Shown one piece after another: positions 44,428-53,671 of a DNA stretch of 64,000 nucleotides (position 1 is the stretch's first letter; each line of letters begins with the position of its first letter). The stretch covers positions 248,001-312,000 of the forward strand of contig CANNCA010000001.1 in assembly GCA_947503005.1 (NCBI GenBank), read 5' to 3'. A model generated the notes under the pieces. The model did no database searches, was not told where the DNA came from, and saw only the letters and a list, made by a program, of their open reading frames with translations. Source of the DNA: an uncultured Flavobacteriaceae bacterium (GTDB lineage: Bacteria; Bacteroidota; Bacteroidia; Flavobacteriales; Flavobacteriaceae). A program made the translations under genes and the position numbers.

Positions 44428-44856
44428 ATGGGAGCAACAAATCATATCACGACCAAATGGCTAAGCAATATGGCCTTTGAAAGCAACAATCCGTCTGGGC
44501 ATAATTTCAAGATAGACATCGCAAAAGAAGATGGTGGTGATGGTAGCGGAATGCGTCCAAAAGCGCTTATGCTTTCATCCCTTGCCGGATGTTCAGGCTT
44601 GGACGTGGCGTCCCTAATCAAAAAAATGAAATTAAAGGTCGATGAATTTACCATTGAAACGATTGCCAACTTAACAGATGAGCACCCTAAATATTATGAT
44701 AAGGTCACTATCGAATATCATTTTCATGGCACAAATCTAAAGGAAGATAAATTACAAAGGGCCGTCGATTTATCTGTAGAGAAATACTGTGGGGTGATGG
44801 AGATGTTTAGACAGTTTGCTGAGTTGAAAATTGAAACAATATTTCATGAAAAGTAA
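44428..44856 (+). CDS. OsmC-family peroxide/organic hydroperoxide reductase-like protein
   Basis: 142 residues from ATG 44428. Two redox cysteines: C55 (LAGCSGLDVASL) and C121 (EKYCGVMEM), at the positions used by Ohr/OsmC proteins. The upstream in-frame start at 44344 would run through the repeat and add an unlikely 28 residues. Probably reduces hydroperoxides with a thiol donor; a relative in the YhfA branch is also possible. Its neighbour is the AhpD-like gene. Confidence 0.9.
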   Translation: MGATNHITTKWLSNMAFESNNPSGHNFKIDIAKEDGGDGSGMRPKALMLSSLAGCSGLDVASLIKKMKLKVDEFTIETIANLTDEHPKYYDKVTIEYHFHGTNLKEDKLQRAVDLSVEKYCGVMEMFRQFAELKIETIFHEK

Positions 44857-44947
44857 ACGAATTTACGAGCACCACGAAGCTAACTGTTTCTTTCAAACAA
44901 GTATTTAACAGTTTACCTATTGCCACGCAATACTAAATAAGTTAAAC

Positions 44948-46636
44948 ATGCGCTGGACCATAAAAGCCAAACCAGAACAAAACCAAATTGACGAGCTTGC
45001 CCAAGCTTTGAGCGTCGATGATTTGATAGCGCAATTGTTGATTCAGCGCGGTATCGCATCTTATGAAGAAGCTAAAAAATTCTTCCGTCCCCAGCTTTCT
45101 GATTTGCACGATCCCTTTTTGATGAAAGATATGGATGTGGCTGTTGCTCGTATTGAAACTGCCATCGGAAACAATGAGAATATTCTTGTTTTTGGCGATT
45201 ATGATGTTGATGGCACTACTTCAGTGGCATTAGTTTCTTCCTATTTATTGAGTGAATACCCTAATGTGGCAACCTACATTCCCGACAGGTATAATGAAGG
45301 ATATGGCGTCTCCTATCAAGGAATCGATTTTGCCGAGGACAACGGATTTACCCTGATTATCGCATTAGATTGCGGTGTAAAAGCCATTGATAAAGTGGCC
45401 TATGCCAAAAAAAAAGGCATTGATTTCATTATCTGTGACCATCACCGACCCGGAGAAAATTTACCAGGCGCCATTGCGGTTTTAGATCCAAAACGTGATG
45501 ATTGCACCTATCCGTATGACGAGCTTTGTGGATGTGGTGTCGGGTTCAAATTGATTCAAGCGTTGGCATCTCGGAAGGGAGAAACTATCGACGATTTGAT
45601 TCCATATTTAGATTTGGTGGCTACGGCCATAGGAGCCGATATTGTTCCGATGACTGGAGAAAATCGTGTTTTGGCTTATTTCGGACTTCAAGTAATTAAT
45701 ACTAGCCCTAGAATCGGTTTTAAAGCGATTATCAATCAAATTAAAAAAACCGAGCTTACCATTACCGATGTAGTTTTTATCATTGCCCCAAGAATCAATG
45801 CCGCTGGTCGGATGGAACATGGCCAACATGCTGTGAACCTGCTCACAGAAACGGATATGGCACAAGCAACGAAATTTGCTGCAGGAATAGAAAAATATAA
45901 TATTGATAGAAAAAATCTTGACAAAGAAATCACACAAGAAGCACTGCTTCAAATTCAGGAAAACAAAGAGGAGGAGGGATTTACTTCAGTAGTGTACAAA
46001 GATTCTTGGCATAAGGGTGTAATTGGAATCGTTGCTTCTCGATTAACTGAAACCTATTATCGTCCCACCCTTGTTTTTACCAAAAGCGGCGATAAATTGG
46101 CTGCATCCGCTCGTTCGGTAAAGGGGTTCGACGTGTATAATGCTTTGGAGGGATGTTCCGACTGCATCGAACAGTTCGGAGGTCATAAATATGCGGCTGG
46201 ACTAACCCTATTAGAAGAACAATACGAAGCCTTCAAAGCACAATTCGAAAAAGTGGTTTCAGAAACCATAGACCCGAATTTGTTGACACCAGAAATTACT
46301 GTCGATGCCAAAATCGAAATTAAGGAAATCAATCCAAAACTGATGCGTATCCTAAATCAATTTGCCCCTTTCGGTCCTGGAAATATGACGCCTGTTTTTA
46401 TGGCCGAGAAACTTCAAGATTCAGGATATGCTAAACCCGTAGGGCAAGATGGCGCACACCTTAAATTCGCAGTTACCCAAAATGGATATGGTCCTTTGGG
46501 GGGAATTGGATTTAATTTAGGAGATAAATTGCCATTATTGACAGGAAGAAAACCATTTGACGCAGTTTTTACTATCGATGAGAACGAGTGGCAAGGAAAT
46601 GTGAGTTTGCAAATCAAATTAAAAGATTTGAAATGA
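44948..46636 (+). CDS. recJ: Single-stranded-DNA-specific exonuclease RecJ
   Basis: 562 residues. The DHH-family metal site is visible: FGDYDVDGT (Asp84, Asp86, Asp88), an ALDCG motif and CDHHRPG (D164-H165-H166), followed by the DHHA1 domain with SGDKLAASARS and GGHKYAAGLTL. It degrades 5'-ended single strands in recombination and mismatch repair. Its TGA overlaps the next gene's ATG by 4 bp. Confidence 0.96.
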   Translation: MRWTIKAKPEQNQIDELAQALSVDDLIAQLLIQRGIASYEEAKKFFRPQLSDLHDPFLMKDMDVAVARIETAIGNNENILVFGDYDVDGTTSVALVSSYLLSEYPNVATYIPDRYNEGYGVSYQGIDFAEDNGFTLIIALDCGVKAIDKVAYAKKKGIDFIICDHHRPGENLPGAIAVLDPKRDDCTYPYDELCGCGVGFKLIQALASRKGETIDDLIPYLDLVATAIGADIVPMTGENRVLAYFGLQVINTSPRIGFKAIINQIKKTELTITDVVFIIAPRINAAGRMEHGQHAVNLLTETDMAQATKFAAGIEKYNIDRKNLDKEITQEALLQIQENKEEEGFTSVVYKDSWHKGVIGIVASRLTETYYRPTLVFTKSGDKLAASARSVKGFDVYNALEGCSDCIEQFGGHKYAAGLTLLEEQYEAFKAQFEKVVSETIDPNLLTPEITVDAKIEIKEINPKLMRILNQFAPFGPGNMTPVFMAEKLQDSGYAKPVGQDGAHLKFAVTQNGYGPLGGIGFNLGDKLPLLTGRKPFDAVFTIDENEWQGNVSLQIKLKDLK

Positions 46637-47013
46637 AGATTGAACATTTGGCCATTTGGGTAGCAGATTTGGAGGCCATGAGAAGTTTCTATGAAAAATA
46701 TTTCGAGGCGATTCCGGGGAATAAATACTATAACCCTACAAAGAATTTCTCTTCCTATTTTCTTAGCTTTAATGGGGGTCCTCGATTGGAACTTATGCAC
46801 AATCCTGCTATTACCGGTAATCACGCTAATGAACACTTGGGAATAATTCACTTTGCAATTTCAGTAGGTAGTAAAGAAAAAGTGGATGTACTGACGAATA
46901 ACCTTCGGTCAGCTAAATTTACTGTTTTAGGAGAACCCAGAACGACTGGAGATGGCTATTATGAAAGTGTTGTTTTGGATCCAGAAGGCAATCGAATTGA
47001 GATTACGGTTTAG
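46633..47013 (+). CDS. VOC (glyoxalase/bleomycin-resistance) family protein
   Basis: 126 residues from ATG 46633 within the recJ stop (ATGA). Beta-alpha-beta-beta-beta halves: KIEHLAIWVADLEAMRSFYEKYF and HLGIIHFAISVGSKEKVDVL, with metal-ligand candidates H5, E (RLELMH), H near 75 and E near 122. Possible lyase, isomerase or thiol-dependent detoxifier; no substrate is evident. The longer frame (from 46588) is rejected because it lies inside recJ. Confidence 0.88.
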   Translation: MKIEHLAIWVADLEAMRSFYEKYFEAIPGNKYYNPTKNFSSYFLSFNGGPRLELMHNPAITGNHANEHLGIIHFAISVGSKEKVDVLTNNLRSAKFTVLGEPRTTGDGYYESVVLDPEGNRIEITV

Positions 47014-47068
47014 TAAATGAACAGGAGGCGAATTAAGTTGTTCCCTGCAGACTTGACATTTCTCAACC

Positions 47069-47836
47069 TCAATCTTTGAATTTTACCAAAGATAATTTTG
47101 CTCCATCAAAAATCGCGTATGTATAATAATTGATCCAATCTCCAAGATTCGTATATCTCGATTTCTCGTTTAAATCTATTTCTAAAGGAAGGTGTCGGTG
47201 CCCAAAAATAAAATGGTCATAATGTTGGGTTTCCAATTTTCGTTTGGCATATTGTACCAGCCATTCTTTATCCTCCCCTAGAAATTTAGCATCCTCATCC
47301 CCAGAAATCAATTTATTCTTGACGGAAAAGTATTGGGCCAACCGAACGCCCCAATCAGGGTGCAACCATCGGTAGAACCATTTTGAAATGGGGTTCGTAA
47401 ATACTTTTTTCATGCGTTTGTAACCTTTGTCGTGAGGGCCCAATCCGTCGCCGTGACCTATAAAAAAAGAGATTCCGTTAATCTCATATTGCTGTGGTTT
47501 GTGAAAAACGGGAATACCCAGTTCTTCCTCAAAATAACCGTTCATCCAGAGGTCGTGGTTGCCTACGAAATAATAAATTGGAATTCCGGAATCTGAAATT
47601 TCCGCCAATTTTCCTAAGGTTCTTGTAAACCCTTTGGGAACGACGGTTTTGTATTCCATCCAAAAATCGAAAAGGTCGCCCAATAGGAAAATCGCTCCCG
47701 CATCCGATTTAATTTTATCCAACCAGGCCACGAATTTTTTTTCACGTTGTCGGCTTGCTTCCATAGTCGGTGCGCCTAAGTGATTGTCACTTGCGAAATA
47801 GACTTTTTTGCCCTCTGATAGTTGTATGGTCGTCAT
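47069..47836 (-). CDS. lpxH: UDP-2,3-diacylglucosamine diphosphatase-like metallophosphoesterase (LpxH-like)
   Basis: 255 residues. Calcineurin-like motifs in order: D17-x-H19, GDLFD (D54), GNHD (N93-H94), GHGD (H128) and GHRH. The layout is that of Bacteroidota LpxH/LpxG-type enzymes that remove UMP from UDP-diacylglucosamine in lipid A synthesis; other phosphoesterases are possible. A -7 box lies only 8 bp before the ATG. Confidence 0.82.
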   Translation of the reverse strand: MTTIQLSEGKKVYFASDNHLGAPTMEASRQREKKFVAWLDKIKSDAGAIFLLGDLFDFWMEYKTVVPKGFTRTLGKLAEISDSGIPIYYFVGNHDLWMNGYFEEELGIPVFHKPQQYEINGISFFIGHGDGLGPHDKGYKRMKKVFTNPISKWFYRWLHPDWGVRLAQYFSVKNKLISGDEDAKFLGEDKEWLVQYAKRKLETQHYDHFIFGHRHLPLEIDLNEKSRYTNLGDWINYYTYAIFDGAKLSLVKFKD

Positions 47837-47843
47837 TATGGTA

Positions 47844-47851
47844 CAAATATA
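47844..47851 (-). promoter_or_regulatory. -7 box (TATATTTG) for lpxH
   Basis: Exact TAnnTTTG on the minus strand ending 7 bp before the ATG, predicting a leader of about 4 nt. No clear -33 element. Confidence 0.5.
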
Positions 47852-47980
47852 GCGGAATACGAATTCGGTTTTGCATATGGGTCAATATTCATCGAATATC
47901 AGCAAAGTGGAAATCCAACATACCCGTATATTGAAATTGTCAAACGGTAGACACTAACGTTACCGCAAAAAAATTTAATA

Positions 47981-48433
47981 ATGAACAACGATATAAAAGT
48001 AGTAGAAGACAGAATTAAAGAATTAATTGAAAAGAATGAAGATTCGGTAAAAGGCTTTGAAAAAGCAGCAGAAAATGCCAAAGAAGTGAGTACCAGAGAG
48101 TATTTTCAAAAACGGGCGGAGCAGCGCAAACTTTTCGCAAAGACCTTGCACAATGCCACTCCAGCCCTTAAAACGGGAAATACCGAAATAGAAGGCACAA
48201 CCAAAGGCGCGGCCCATAGAACATGGATGGATGTAAAAGCATTTTTCTCAAGTGACAATGATGAAGCAATGTTGGAAGAAGCTGTCAGAGGCGATAAAAC
48301 GGCAATATCAGAGTACAATGAAGTACTAGCTGAAACCATGGTACCGTATAGAATGAAAGAAATCATTAAAGAGCAGCGCGATGAAATTCAAAACGATTTA
48401 GAGACTTCTAAGATTTTAGAAAAATTCGCATAA
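47981..48433 (+). CDS. PA2169/DUF2383-like four-helix protein
   Basis: 150 residues, all helical, with the pattern of the DUF2383/PA2169 ferritin-like family: long charged helices containing VKGFEKAAENAKEV, AEQRKLFAKTL and EYNEVLAETMVPYRMKEII. Cytoplasmic, probably stress-linked; biochemical function is unknown. It ends at the terminator at 48473. Confidence 0.85.
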   Translation: MNNDIKVVEDRIKELIEKNEDSVKGFEKAAENAKEVSTREYFQKRAEQRKLFAKTLHNATPALKTGNTEIEGTTKGAAHRTWMDVKAFFSSDNDEAMLEEAVRGDKTAISEYNEVLAETMVPYRMKEIIKEQRDEIQNDLETSKILEKFA

Positions 48434-48472
48434 TACAAGATTAGGTTCCTAAAAAATCAACAAAACCAAGAC

Positions 48473-48500
48473 GGTCGGACGTAGTAGTTCGGCCTTTTTT
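48473..48500 (+). terminator. Terminator
   Basis: GGTCGGAC, loop GTAGTA, GTTCGGCC with one G-U pair, followed by six T residues. Confidence 0.7.
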
Positions 48501-48561
48501 AACCTATCTAGATCCATACTTATTCAAACTGTAGTGCCCTGTTGCAGTAATATTTCTGTTT

Positions 48562-49014
48562 CTAAGAATTTTCCGAGGCGAACCACTCTGCGAAAGAGGT
48601 GTCGGTTTCTTGTAGTTTTAACGAGTGAAGTTTAATTCCGTCTGGAAGTCTAGCTTTAATTTTCGCGGCGAAATCGATAACCATATTTTCACTGGTAGGT
48701 TGGTAATCCGCTAAGATGACGTTGTGGCCCCGATCCATCAATTCTTTGGCGAGATCAACATGCGGTGTATTCTTATTGAAGACGGTAGCATGGTCAAATT
48801 GGTCTACGATTTCCTCCTTTACGATTTTTTTCAAGTCGCCGAAATCGATGACCATTCCCAATTTTACATGTGAGGTGTCCGTAATGGGGTTGCCTATAAC
48901 CGTTACAGACAGCTTGTAGCTATGTCCATGTACATTCCTGCACTTTCCGTCATAGCCGTATAAGGCGTGGCCGGTCTCGAAATTGAATTGTTTGGTAATA
49001 CGTATGTTGCCCAT
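48562..49014 (-). CDS. queD: 6-carboxytetrahydropterin synthase QueD-like / 6-pyruvoyltetrahydropterin synthase
   Basis: 150 residues. Zinc ligands H16, H29 and H31 and catalytic C25 (FETGHALYGYDGKCRNVHGH) fit the T-fold enzyme that makes 6-carboxytetrahydropterin for queuosine, or the related PTPS. The Glu in LQETDTS near the C-terminus binds the substrate ring. A perfect -7 box lies 18 bp before the ATG. The next gene upstream is the 37-residue membrane peptide. Confidence 0.93.
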   Translation of the reverse strand: MGNIRITKQFNFETGHALYGYDGKCRNVHGHSYKLSVTVIGNPITDTSHVKLGMVIDFGDLKKIVKEEIVDQFDHATVFNKNTPHVDLAKELMDRGHNVILADYQPTSENMVIDFAAKIKARLPDGIKLHSLKLQETDTSFAEWFASENS

Positions 49015-49031
49015 GTTCGCAAATTGATAGG

Positions 49032-49039
49032 CAAAGGTA
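49032..49039 (-). promoter_or_regulatory. -7 box (TACCTTTG) for queD
   Basis: Exact TAnnTTTG on the minus strand, ending 17 bp before the ATG. Confidence 0.5.
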
Positions 49040-49065
49040 AGGATTCTTTAAAATGAAGAAGGGAA

Positions 49066-49179
49066 CTATCTTTTGAATCTACGTCGTGCACGCACGCGAT
49101 TTACAAAGTAAATAACCACTACAAAAAGTGCTAAAATAGGAAATACGAGGTCTCCGTTAAGAAAATTAAAAATATCCAT
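49066..49179 (-). CDS. 37-residue single-span membrane peptide with basic tail
   Basis: A short frame: an ATG, a Phe/Asn-rich start (MDIFNFLNGDL), a hydrophobic segment (VFPILALFVVVIYFV, about residues 12-26) and a very basic end (NRVRARRRFKR, stop TAG). It fills most of the gap between the enoyl-CoA hydratase gene and queD on the same strand, 42 bp after the former. Small single-span peptides with a positive-inside tail are common real genes, but no homologue is recognised. Confidence 0.55.
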   Translation of the reverse strand: MDIFNFLNGDLVFPILALFVVVIYFVNRVRARRRFKR

Positions 49180-49221
49180 TAGATTGTTTTAAAGAGGTAG
49201 AACGACATCCTAAGTGGATTA

Positions 49222-49989
49222 TTATTTTTTGCATTTGGATAAAGCGTTTTTTGTGAATTCCGACAGCACCAGTTTTCCGGTGATAGCAGCTCTCTCAACC
49301 AGTAGTTCATCCCAATGGGAAGTTCCTTCCCACAAGGTCTTTTTCCACTCTTCAAGGGCTTCCGGGTTATAGGAAGCCAGTTTCTCAGTAAAAAACTCAA
49401 GCTCCTTATCCATTTCCTTGATGGAATCGAATACTTTTGAGAAGAGCCCTTTTTCCCGTGCCCAATAAACGTTCTTCCATTCGGTTGGAGAAAGTGATAG
49501 CTCTGAAATAGCCGCCTTACCTATTTTTCGTTCCACTGCCGGACCGATAACTAAGGGGGCAATGCCTATAGTAAGTTCTGATAGACGAATAGATGCTTCT
49601 ACAGAAGCAAAAACATAGTCACAGGCAGATGCCAAGCCAACCCCGCCACCGACGGTCTTTCCCTGAATCCGACCCACTATGACCTTATTACAGGTTCGCA
49701 TGGCGTTAATAACATTAGCGAAACCGCTAAAGAAAACTTTACCTTCTTCCAAATTCGAAACTGCCATCAACTCGTCAAAAGAAGCACCTGCACAAAAAGC
49801 GCGGTCACCTTCAGACTTTAAAACGATGACCGAAATTGAATCGTTTTCGGAAAGTTTATGAAGTTCCGTTGTCAATCTATCCAAGAGTTCTGCAACAAAA
49901 GAATTACTCGCAGGGTGGCCAAATTCAACCGTGGCTACCCTACCAATGATTTTGGTATAAAGACTTCCGTTTTCCCTATTAGTTGCCAT
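49222..49989 (-). CDS. Enoyl-CoA hydratase/isomerase family protein
   Basis: 255 residues of the crotonase fold: SEGDRAFCAGASFDELM forms the first oxyanion-hole segment and GKTVGGGVGLASACDYVFAS the second. The usual second catalytic Glu near 144-164 is not clear, so hydratase, isomerase or decarboxylase cannot be told apart. No paa or beta-oxidation partner gene is adjacent. Confidence 0.9.
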   Translation of the reverse strand: MATNRENGSLYTKIIGRVATVEFGHPASNSFVAELLDRLTTELHKLSENDSISVIVLKSEGDRAFCAGASFDELMAVSNLEEGKVFFSGFANVINAMRTCNKVIVGRIQGKTVGGGVGLASACDYVFASVEASIRLSELTIGIAPLVIGPAVERKIGKAAISELSLSPTEWKNVYWAREKGLFSKVFDSIKEMDKELEFFTEKLASYNPEALEEWKKTLWEGTSHWDELLVERAAITGKLVLSEFTKNALSKCKK

Positions 49990-50010
49990 AGTAGCTAATT
50001 TTTTTCAAAA

Positions 50011-51354
50011 TTACATGTTTTGCAATAAGGGTCGAAACTTTCTTCTGAACTTAACAACCAATGCTCCACCGCGAATAACCATCCATACGGTAAAAGCGAT
50101 CCAGATACCGTAGAAACCCCAGCCCAAATATTTTCCGATAAACAAAGTGGGTACAAAACCTAAGAAGGTCGCGCTAAGCAAAACATTTCTTAGGTATTTC
50201 ATTTCTCCCAAGCCCTTGAATAAACCATCAAAAACAAATGCCAAGGTATTCATTGGTAATCCAAGAACAACAATAAAAAAGATGGAATAAAACGTTTCTA
50301 GAACTACGGTTTCATTAGAAAACAATCTTCCAATAGGATAATAAAAAAGAAATCCCAAGGCTACTAAAACCAAACTGACCATTGCACCGTACATGATTAT
50401 TTTTTTAGCCAATGACCAAAGTCCATTATAGTCTTTCGCTCCCAGAAGGCGACCCCCCATGATATTTCCCGCTGCGCCGTAACCGTCAATGAAGAATGCG
50501 GAAAAGAGCCAGATATTGATGGCGATGGTATGTGCGCCAATGAATTGATCACCTAATGCAGTTGCCTCTCGAACAGCCAAAATTAAAGCGGTATTCAGCG
50601 CAAGGGCGCGTACAAAAAGGTTAAGACTCATAATTACCAATCGACCAAGTTCATGATGCAGCGGAAATTTAAGTTTTAAGCTTATATCAGTTTTGGTGAC
50701 TAAAAGAATGAAAGCCATAACGGACATGATACCTTGGGATATCAGACTGGCCCACGCCGCACCTTCCAAATACATGGGTTCAATGAAACCATCAATTCCA
50801 TAGACCATTATAAAATCTAAAACTACGTTCATTACAGCCCCTACAATCGCTATCATCATAGGCCAAAAAGTGTTTTGTAGTCCCCTAAAAATTCCCATAA
50901 CCGCGAAAACGAAAAGGGTAAGCGGAAAGCCCCAAACCCGAATAGAGTAATACGAAATACAGTATTGCAATATTTTTCCGGAGGCATTGAGTAATTTAAA
51001 TATCTCTTCAACAATGAAGATTGTCGATAGTAAGATTATGATGCTCAAGGTAATATTCAGAAAAATGGCCTGTGCTGGCAATGTCTTGACCTCATCCAAT
51101 TTGCCAGCGCCCAAATACTGCGAAATAATTGCCGAAATGGCACTTCGGGTTTGACCAAGAATCCAGATGAGCATTGACAGAAAAGAACCCACGATGCCCG
51201 CTGCAGCAAGAGACTCGAGACCATCAACAGGAATGTTCCCTACAATGGCGGTATCGGTAATCGAAAGCAATGGTTCTGCAATACCGGCAATGGTGGCGGG
51301 AATTGCCAGTTTGTTGATTGTCTTAAAATTGATAGACATTTTTCGAACTTGCAT
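50011..51354 (-). CDS. MATE family multidrug/sodium efflux transporter
   Basis: 447 residues with 12 membrane segments in two related halves. The first segment pattern IAEPLLSITDTAIVGN and the mid-protein sequence MYLEGAAWASLISQGIMSV are typical MATE repeats. It exports cationic compounds by sodium or proton antiport; substrate unknown. The ATG is 3 bp after the GNAT stop, and Met6 is an alternative start. Confidence 0.93.
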   Translation of the reverse strand: MQVRKMSINFKTINKLAIPATIAGIAEPLLSITDTAIVGNIPVDGLESLAAAGIVGSFLSMLIWILGQTRSAISAIISQYLGAGKLDEVKTLPAQAIFLNITLSIIILLSTIFIVEEIFKLLNASGKILQYCISYYSIRVWGFPLTLFVFAVMGIFRGLQNTFWPMMIAIVGAVMNVVLDFIMVYGIDGFIEPMYLEGAAWASLISQGIMSVMAFILLVTKTDISLKLKFPLHHELGRLVIMSLNLFVRALALNTALILAVREATALGDQFIGAHTIAINIWLFSAFFIDGYGAAGNIMGGRLLGAKDYNGLWSLAKKIIMYGAMVSLVLVALGFLFYYPIGRLFSNETVVLETFYSIFFIVVLGLPMNTLAFVFDGLFKGLGEMKYLRNVLLSATFLGFVPTLFIGKYLGWGFYGIWIAFTVWMVIRGGALVVKFRRKFRPLLQNM

Positions 51355-51357
51355 AGG

Positions 51358-51858
51358 CTAAAGTACAAGTTCGTAACAATGAAAAGGGTAGTTGCTTTGC
51401 TTGGGGTAATGAATATTTTCTAGCTTTTGGTATCCCCGCTTTTCATAAAAAAGTTGATTGCGTTTGTTTTGGCTAAAAGTATCCAATCGAATGGAGACAA
51501 AACCTTTTTCTTTTGCAAAGTTTTCAGCGAAATCCATCAATTTCTGGGCAAAACCTTTACCTTGAAACATGGGATCTACGGAGAGTCTATGTATGTAAAC
51601 ATTGTTCAAATTAGGTGTCAACCATTGTACGGGAGCATATTCATCATCCATTAGGGTAGAAATGACAACAGTGCCCACTACTTTTGTAGTTTGCTCTAGA
51701 ACAAACAATTCATTTCTTTCTATGTCTTTTTCAAATGCTGCCGCTGATGGATACACATCGTTCCATTGATAAATTCCGTTCTTGATCATTAAAGCCGCAC
51801 AACGTCTGGTAATATCTAAAATTTCGGGTATTTCAGATATCTTTGCACATCGAATCAT
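51358..51858 (-). CDS. GNAT family N-acetyltransferase
   Basis: 166 residues with the acetyl-CoA motif A region (VDPMFQGKGFAQKLMDFAENFAKE, the Q/RxxGxG/A pattern as QGKGFA) and an N-terminal RCAALMIKNGIYQWNDVYPS typical of one Bacteroidota subgroup. It transfers an acetyl group to an unknown amine. It precedes the MATE gene with 3 bp between them, so both are probably co-transcribed. Confidence 0.9.
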   Translation of the reverse strand: MIRCAKISEIPEILDITRRCAALMIKNGIYQWNDVYPSAAAFEKDIERNELFVLEQTTKVVGTVVISTLMDDEYAPVQWLTPNLNNVYIHRLSVDPMFQGKGFAQKLMDFAENFAKEKGFVSIRLDTFSQNKRNQLFYEKRGYQKLENIHYPKQSNYPFHCYELVL

Positions 51859-51911
51859 TCGAGAAGTTCAATTTAATTGTAAATTTAGAATATTAATTAA
51901 TATCCCATTCC

Positions 51912-52709
51912 ATGAAAAACATTCTTGTACCAATTGGCACCAGTTCTAAATCAGGAGAAACGCTACAATATGCGGTAGATTTTGCTGCTGCGTTCTCAGC
52001 AAATGTTTTTCTTATGGATGTTTTTTCGGCATCTGCCAAAACGGGTAGTTTGGCGAATATTTCTGAAAAGATTGCAGAGAGCAGTAAAGAACGTTTAAAA
52101 GAAGTCATCGGCAAAGTAGATGCTAAAGGGACTACCGTAAAAATCGCAACTTACAATGGGGATATTATTGACGGTCTCAAGGAAATAGACCGTGAGTTAG
52201 GTATCGACTTGATTATTATCGCCCCAAGAAGTAACGATATCAAAGAAGAACTTTATTTGGGCAATACTACTGGCAAGATTATTAAACAGACCGATATACC
52301 AGCACTTGTTGTTCCGAAAGGAACCGTATTCAAGCCTTTTAAAACTGCGTTGACCGCTTTCAAATCAGGGATTTTAAAAAAGAAGAGGATGCTCGAGCCG
52401 CTCTTGACCATTCAAGAGAAATTCGGTACTGTTGTAAATTTACTGTTGGTAAAAACACCTGGATATGATAAAGATGATTTAAAAGTAAACCCGTCGCTAA
52501 TGGATATTAGTGAACAGTTGACCATTACCGAAAATGCTACAACCTATCAAGGTGTTTTAGAGCATTTCCAGTCACAACAGCCTGATTTACTTTGTGTTTT
52601 CAGAAGAAAAAGAGGATTTTTTAAAAAACTTTGGGAAAAGAACACCATTTTAAAATCGGAGTTCTTCGTCAAAATACCGGTATTAATGCTCCGTGTTAAA
52701 AAGGATTGA
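51912..52709 (+). CDS. Universal stress protein family protein (265 aa)
   Basis: Two Usp-type domains in tandem. The first (1-138) has the standard N-terminal ILVPIGTSSKSGETLQYAVDFA, a DLIIIAPRS segment and GNTTGKIIKQTDIPALVVPKG, with the ATP-loop glycines in altered form (GNTTGKI). The second (about 145-265) is degenerate. Cytoplasmic stress-response role inferred; ligand binding unproven. Confidence 0.88.
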   Translation: MKNILVPIGTSSKSGETLQYAVDFAAAFSANVFLMDVFSASAKTGSLANISEKIAESSKERLKEVIGKVDAKGTTVKIATYNGDIIDGLKEIDRELGIDLIIIAPRSNDIKEELYLGNTTGKIIKQTDIPALVVPKGTVFKPFKTALTAFKSGILKKKRMLEPLLTIQEKFGTVVNLLLVKTPGYDKDDLKVNPSLMDISEQLTITENATTYQGVLEHFQSQQPDLLCVFRRKRGFFKKLWEKNTILKSEFFVKIPVLMLRVKKD

Positions 52710-52737
52710 ACACTTTTTGAATATGGGGTGTTTACAT

Positions 52738-52768
52738 TTTGATACTTACCTTAAATGTATTTTCTTTG
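52738..52768 (+). promoter_or_regulatory. Promoter of tRNA-Ala
   Basis: TTTG at 52738-52741, 19 nt, TTTCTTTG at 52761-52768: the Bacteroidota promoter with one mismatch in the -7 box. It predicts transcription start near 52772, 9 bp before the mature tRNA. Confidence 0.5.
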
Positions 52769-52779
52769 CCCCGGTCAAA

Positions 52780-52855
<76 letters not shown>

Positions 52856-52856
52856 A

Positions 52857-52883
52857 AAACCATCACGAAAGTGATGGTTTTTT
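52857..52883 (+). terminator. Terminator after tRNA-Ala
   Basis: AAACCATCAC and GTGATGGTTT form a 10-bp stem with a GAAA loop, then T residues. Confidence 0.8.
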
Positions 52884-52941
52884 GTTTTAGCAAAACAATA
52901 ACATCTTCCTTTTGAATTTGAGGCTATAGACCTTTACATTT

Positions 52942-53670
52942 ATGAAAAATGATGTAAATATGGATTTAAAAAATAAAGTAGCCTATATCACAGGAGGGTC
53001 GAAAGGAATTGGTTTCGGAGTTGCCCAAAAATTGATAGAAGCGGGAATGAAAGTAGCCATAAGTGGCCGCACCCTTAAAACTGTTCAAAAAGCGGCGGAA
53101 TATTTAGGAGATGAACATAACGTTCTTGCATTAGCTTCAGATGTTACCCAACACCATGACGAGAAAAAAGCGGTCGAACAGATTTTAGATAAATGGGGCC
53201 AACTCGATGTGGTACTAGCCAATGCAGGTGTAGGCAATTTTGCTCCAATAGACGAGATGTCTGACGAGCAATGGCACCAGATGATTGATACGAATCTGAA
53301 CGGTGTTTTTCATACGCTGAAGGCCTCCGTAGAGGCTTTAAAAAAGTCGAAAGGGTATTATATCACCTTAGCGAGTTTAGCAGGAACGAATTTCTTTGCA
53401 CAAGGTGCAGGTTATAATGCTACCAAATTTGGGGTTGTTGGTTTTACACAAGCGGCGATGCTCGATTTGAGAAAGTACGATATTAAGGTCTCAACGATAA
53501 TGCCCGGCTCCGTAGCGACCCATTTCAACAATAATGAACCCTCAGAGAAAGACGCGTGGAAAATACAGCCTGAGGATATTGGTGAATTGGTGTTAGACTT
53601 ATTGAAAATGCACCCTAGAACGTTACCAAGTAAGATAGAGGTACGACCAAGTCGACCTGACAAAAAATAA
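52942..53670 (+). CDS. Short-chain dehydrogenase/reductase (SDR)
   Basis: 242 residues. The cofactor motif GGSKGIGFG (18-26), NAG at 94-96 and the catalytic S145, Y158 (YNATK) and K162 are intact, so this is a classical SDR using NAD(P). The N-terminus KNDVNMDLKNK may begin at Met7 (52960). Its substrate is unknown. It converges with the AddB-like gene (1 bp between stops). Confidence 0.92.
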   Translation: MKNDVNMDLKNKVAYITGGSKGIGFGVAQKLIEAGMKVAISGRTLKTVQKAAEYLGDEHNVLALASDVTQHHDEKKAVEQILDKWGQLDVVLANAGVGNFAPIDEMSDEQWHQMIDTNLNGVFHTLKASVEALKKSKGYYITLASLAGTNFFAQGAGYNATKFGVVGFTQAAMLDLRKYDIKVSTIMPGSVATHFNNNEPSEKDAWKIQPEDIGELVLDLLKMHPRTLPSKIEVRPSRPDKK

Positions 53671-53671
53671 A

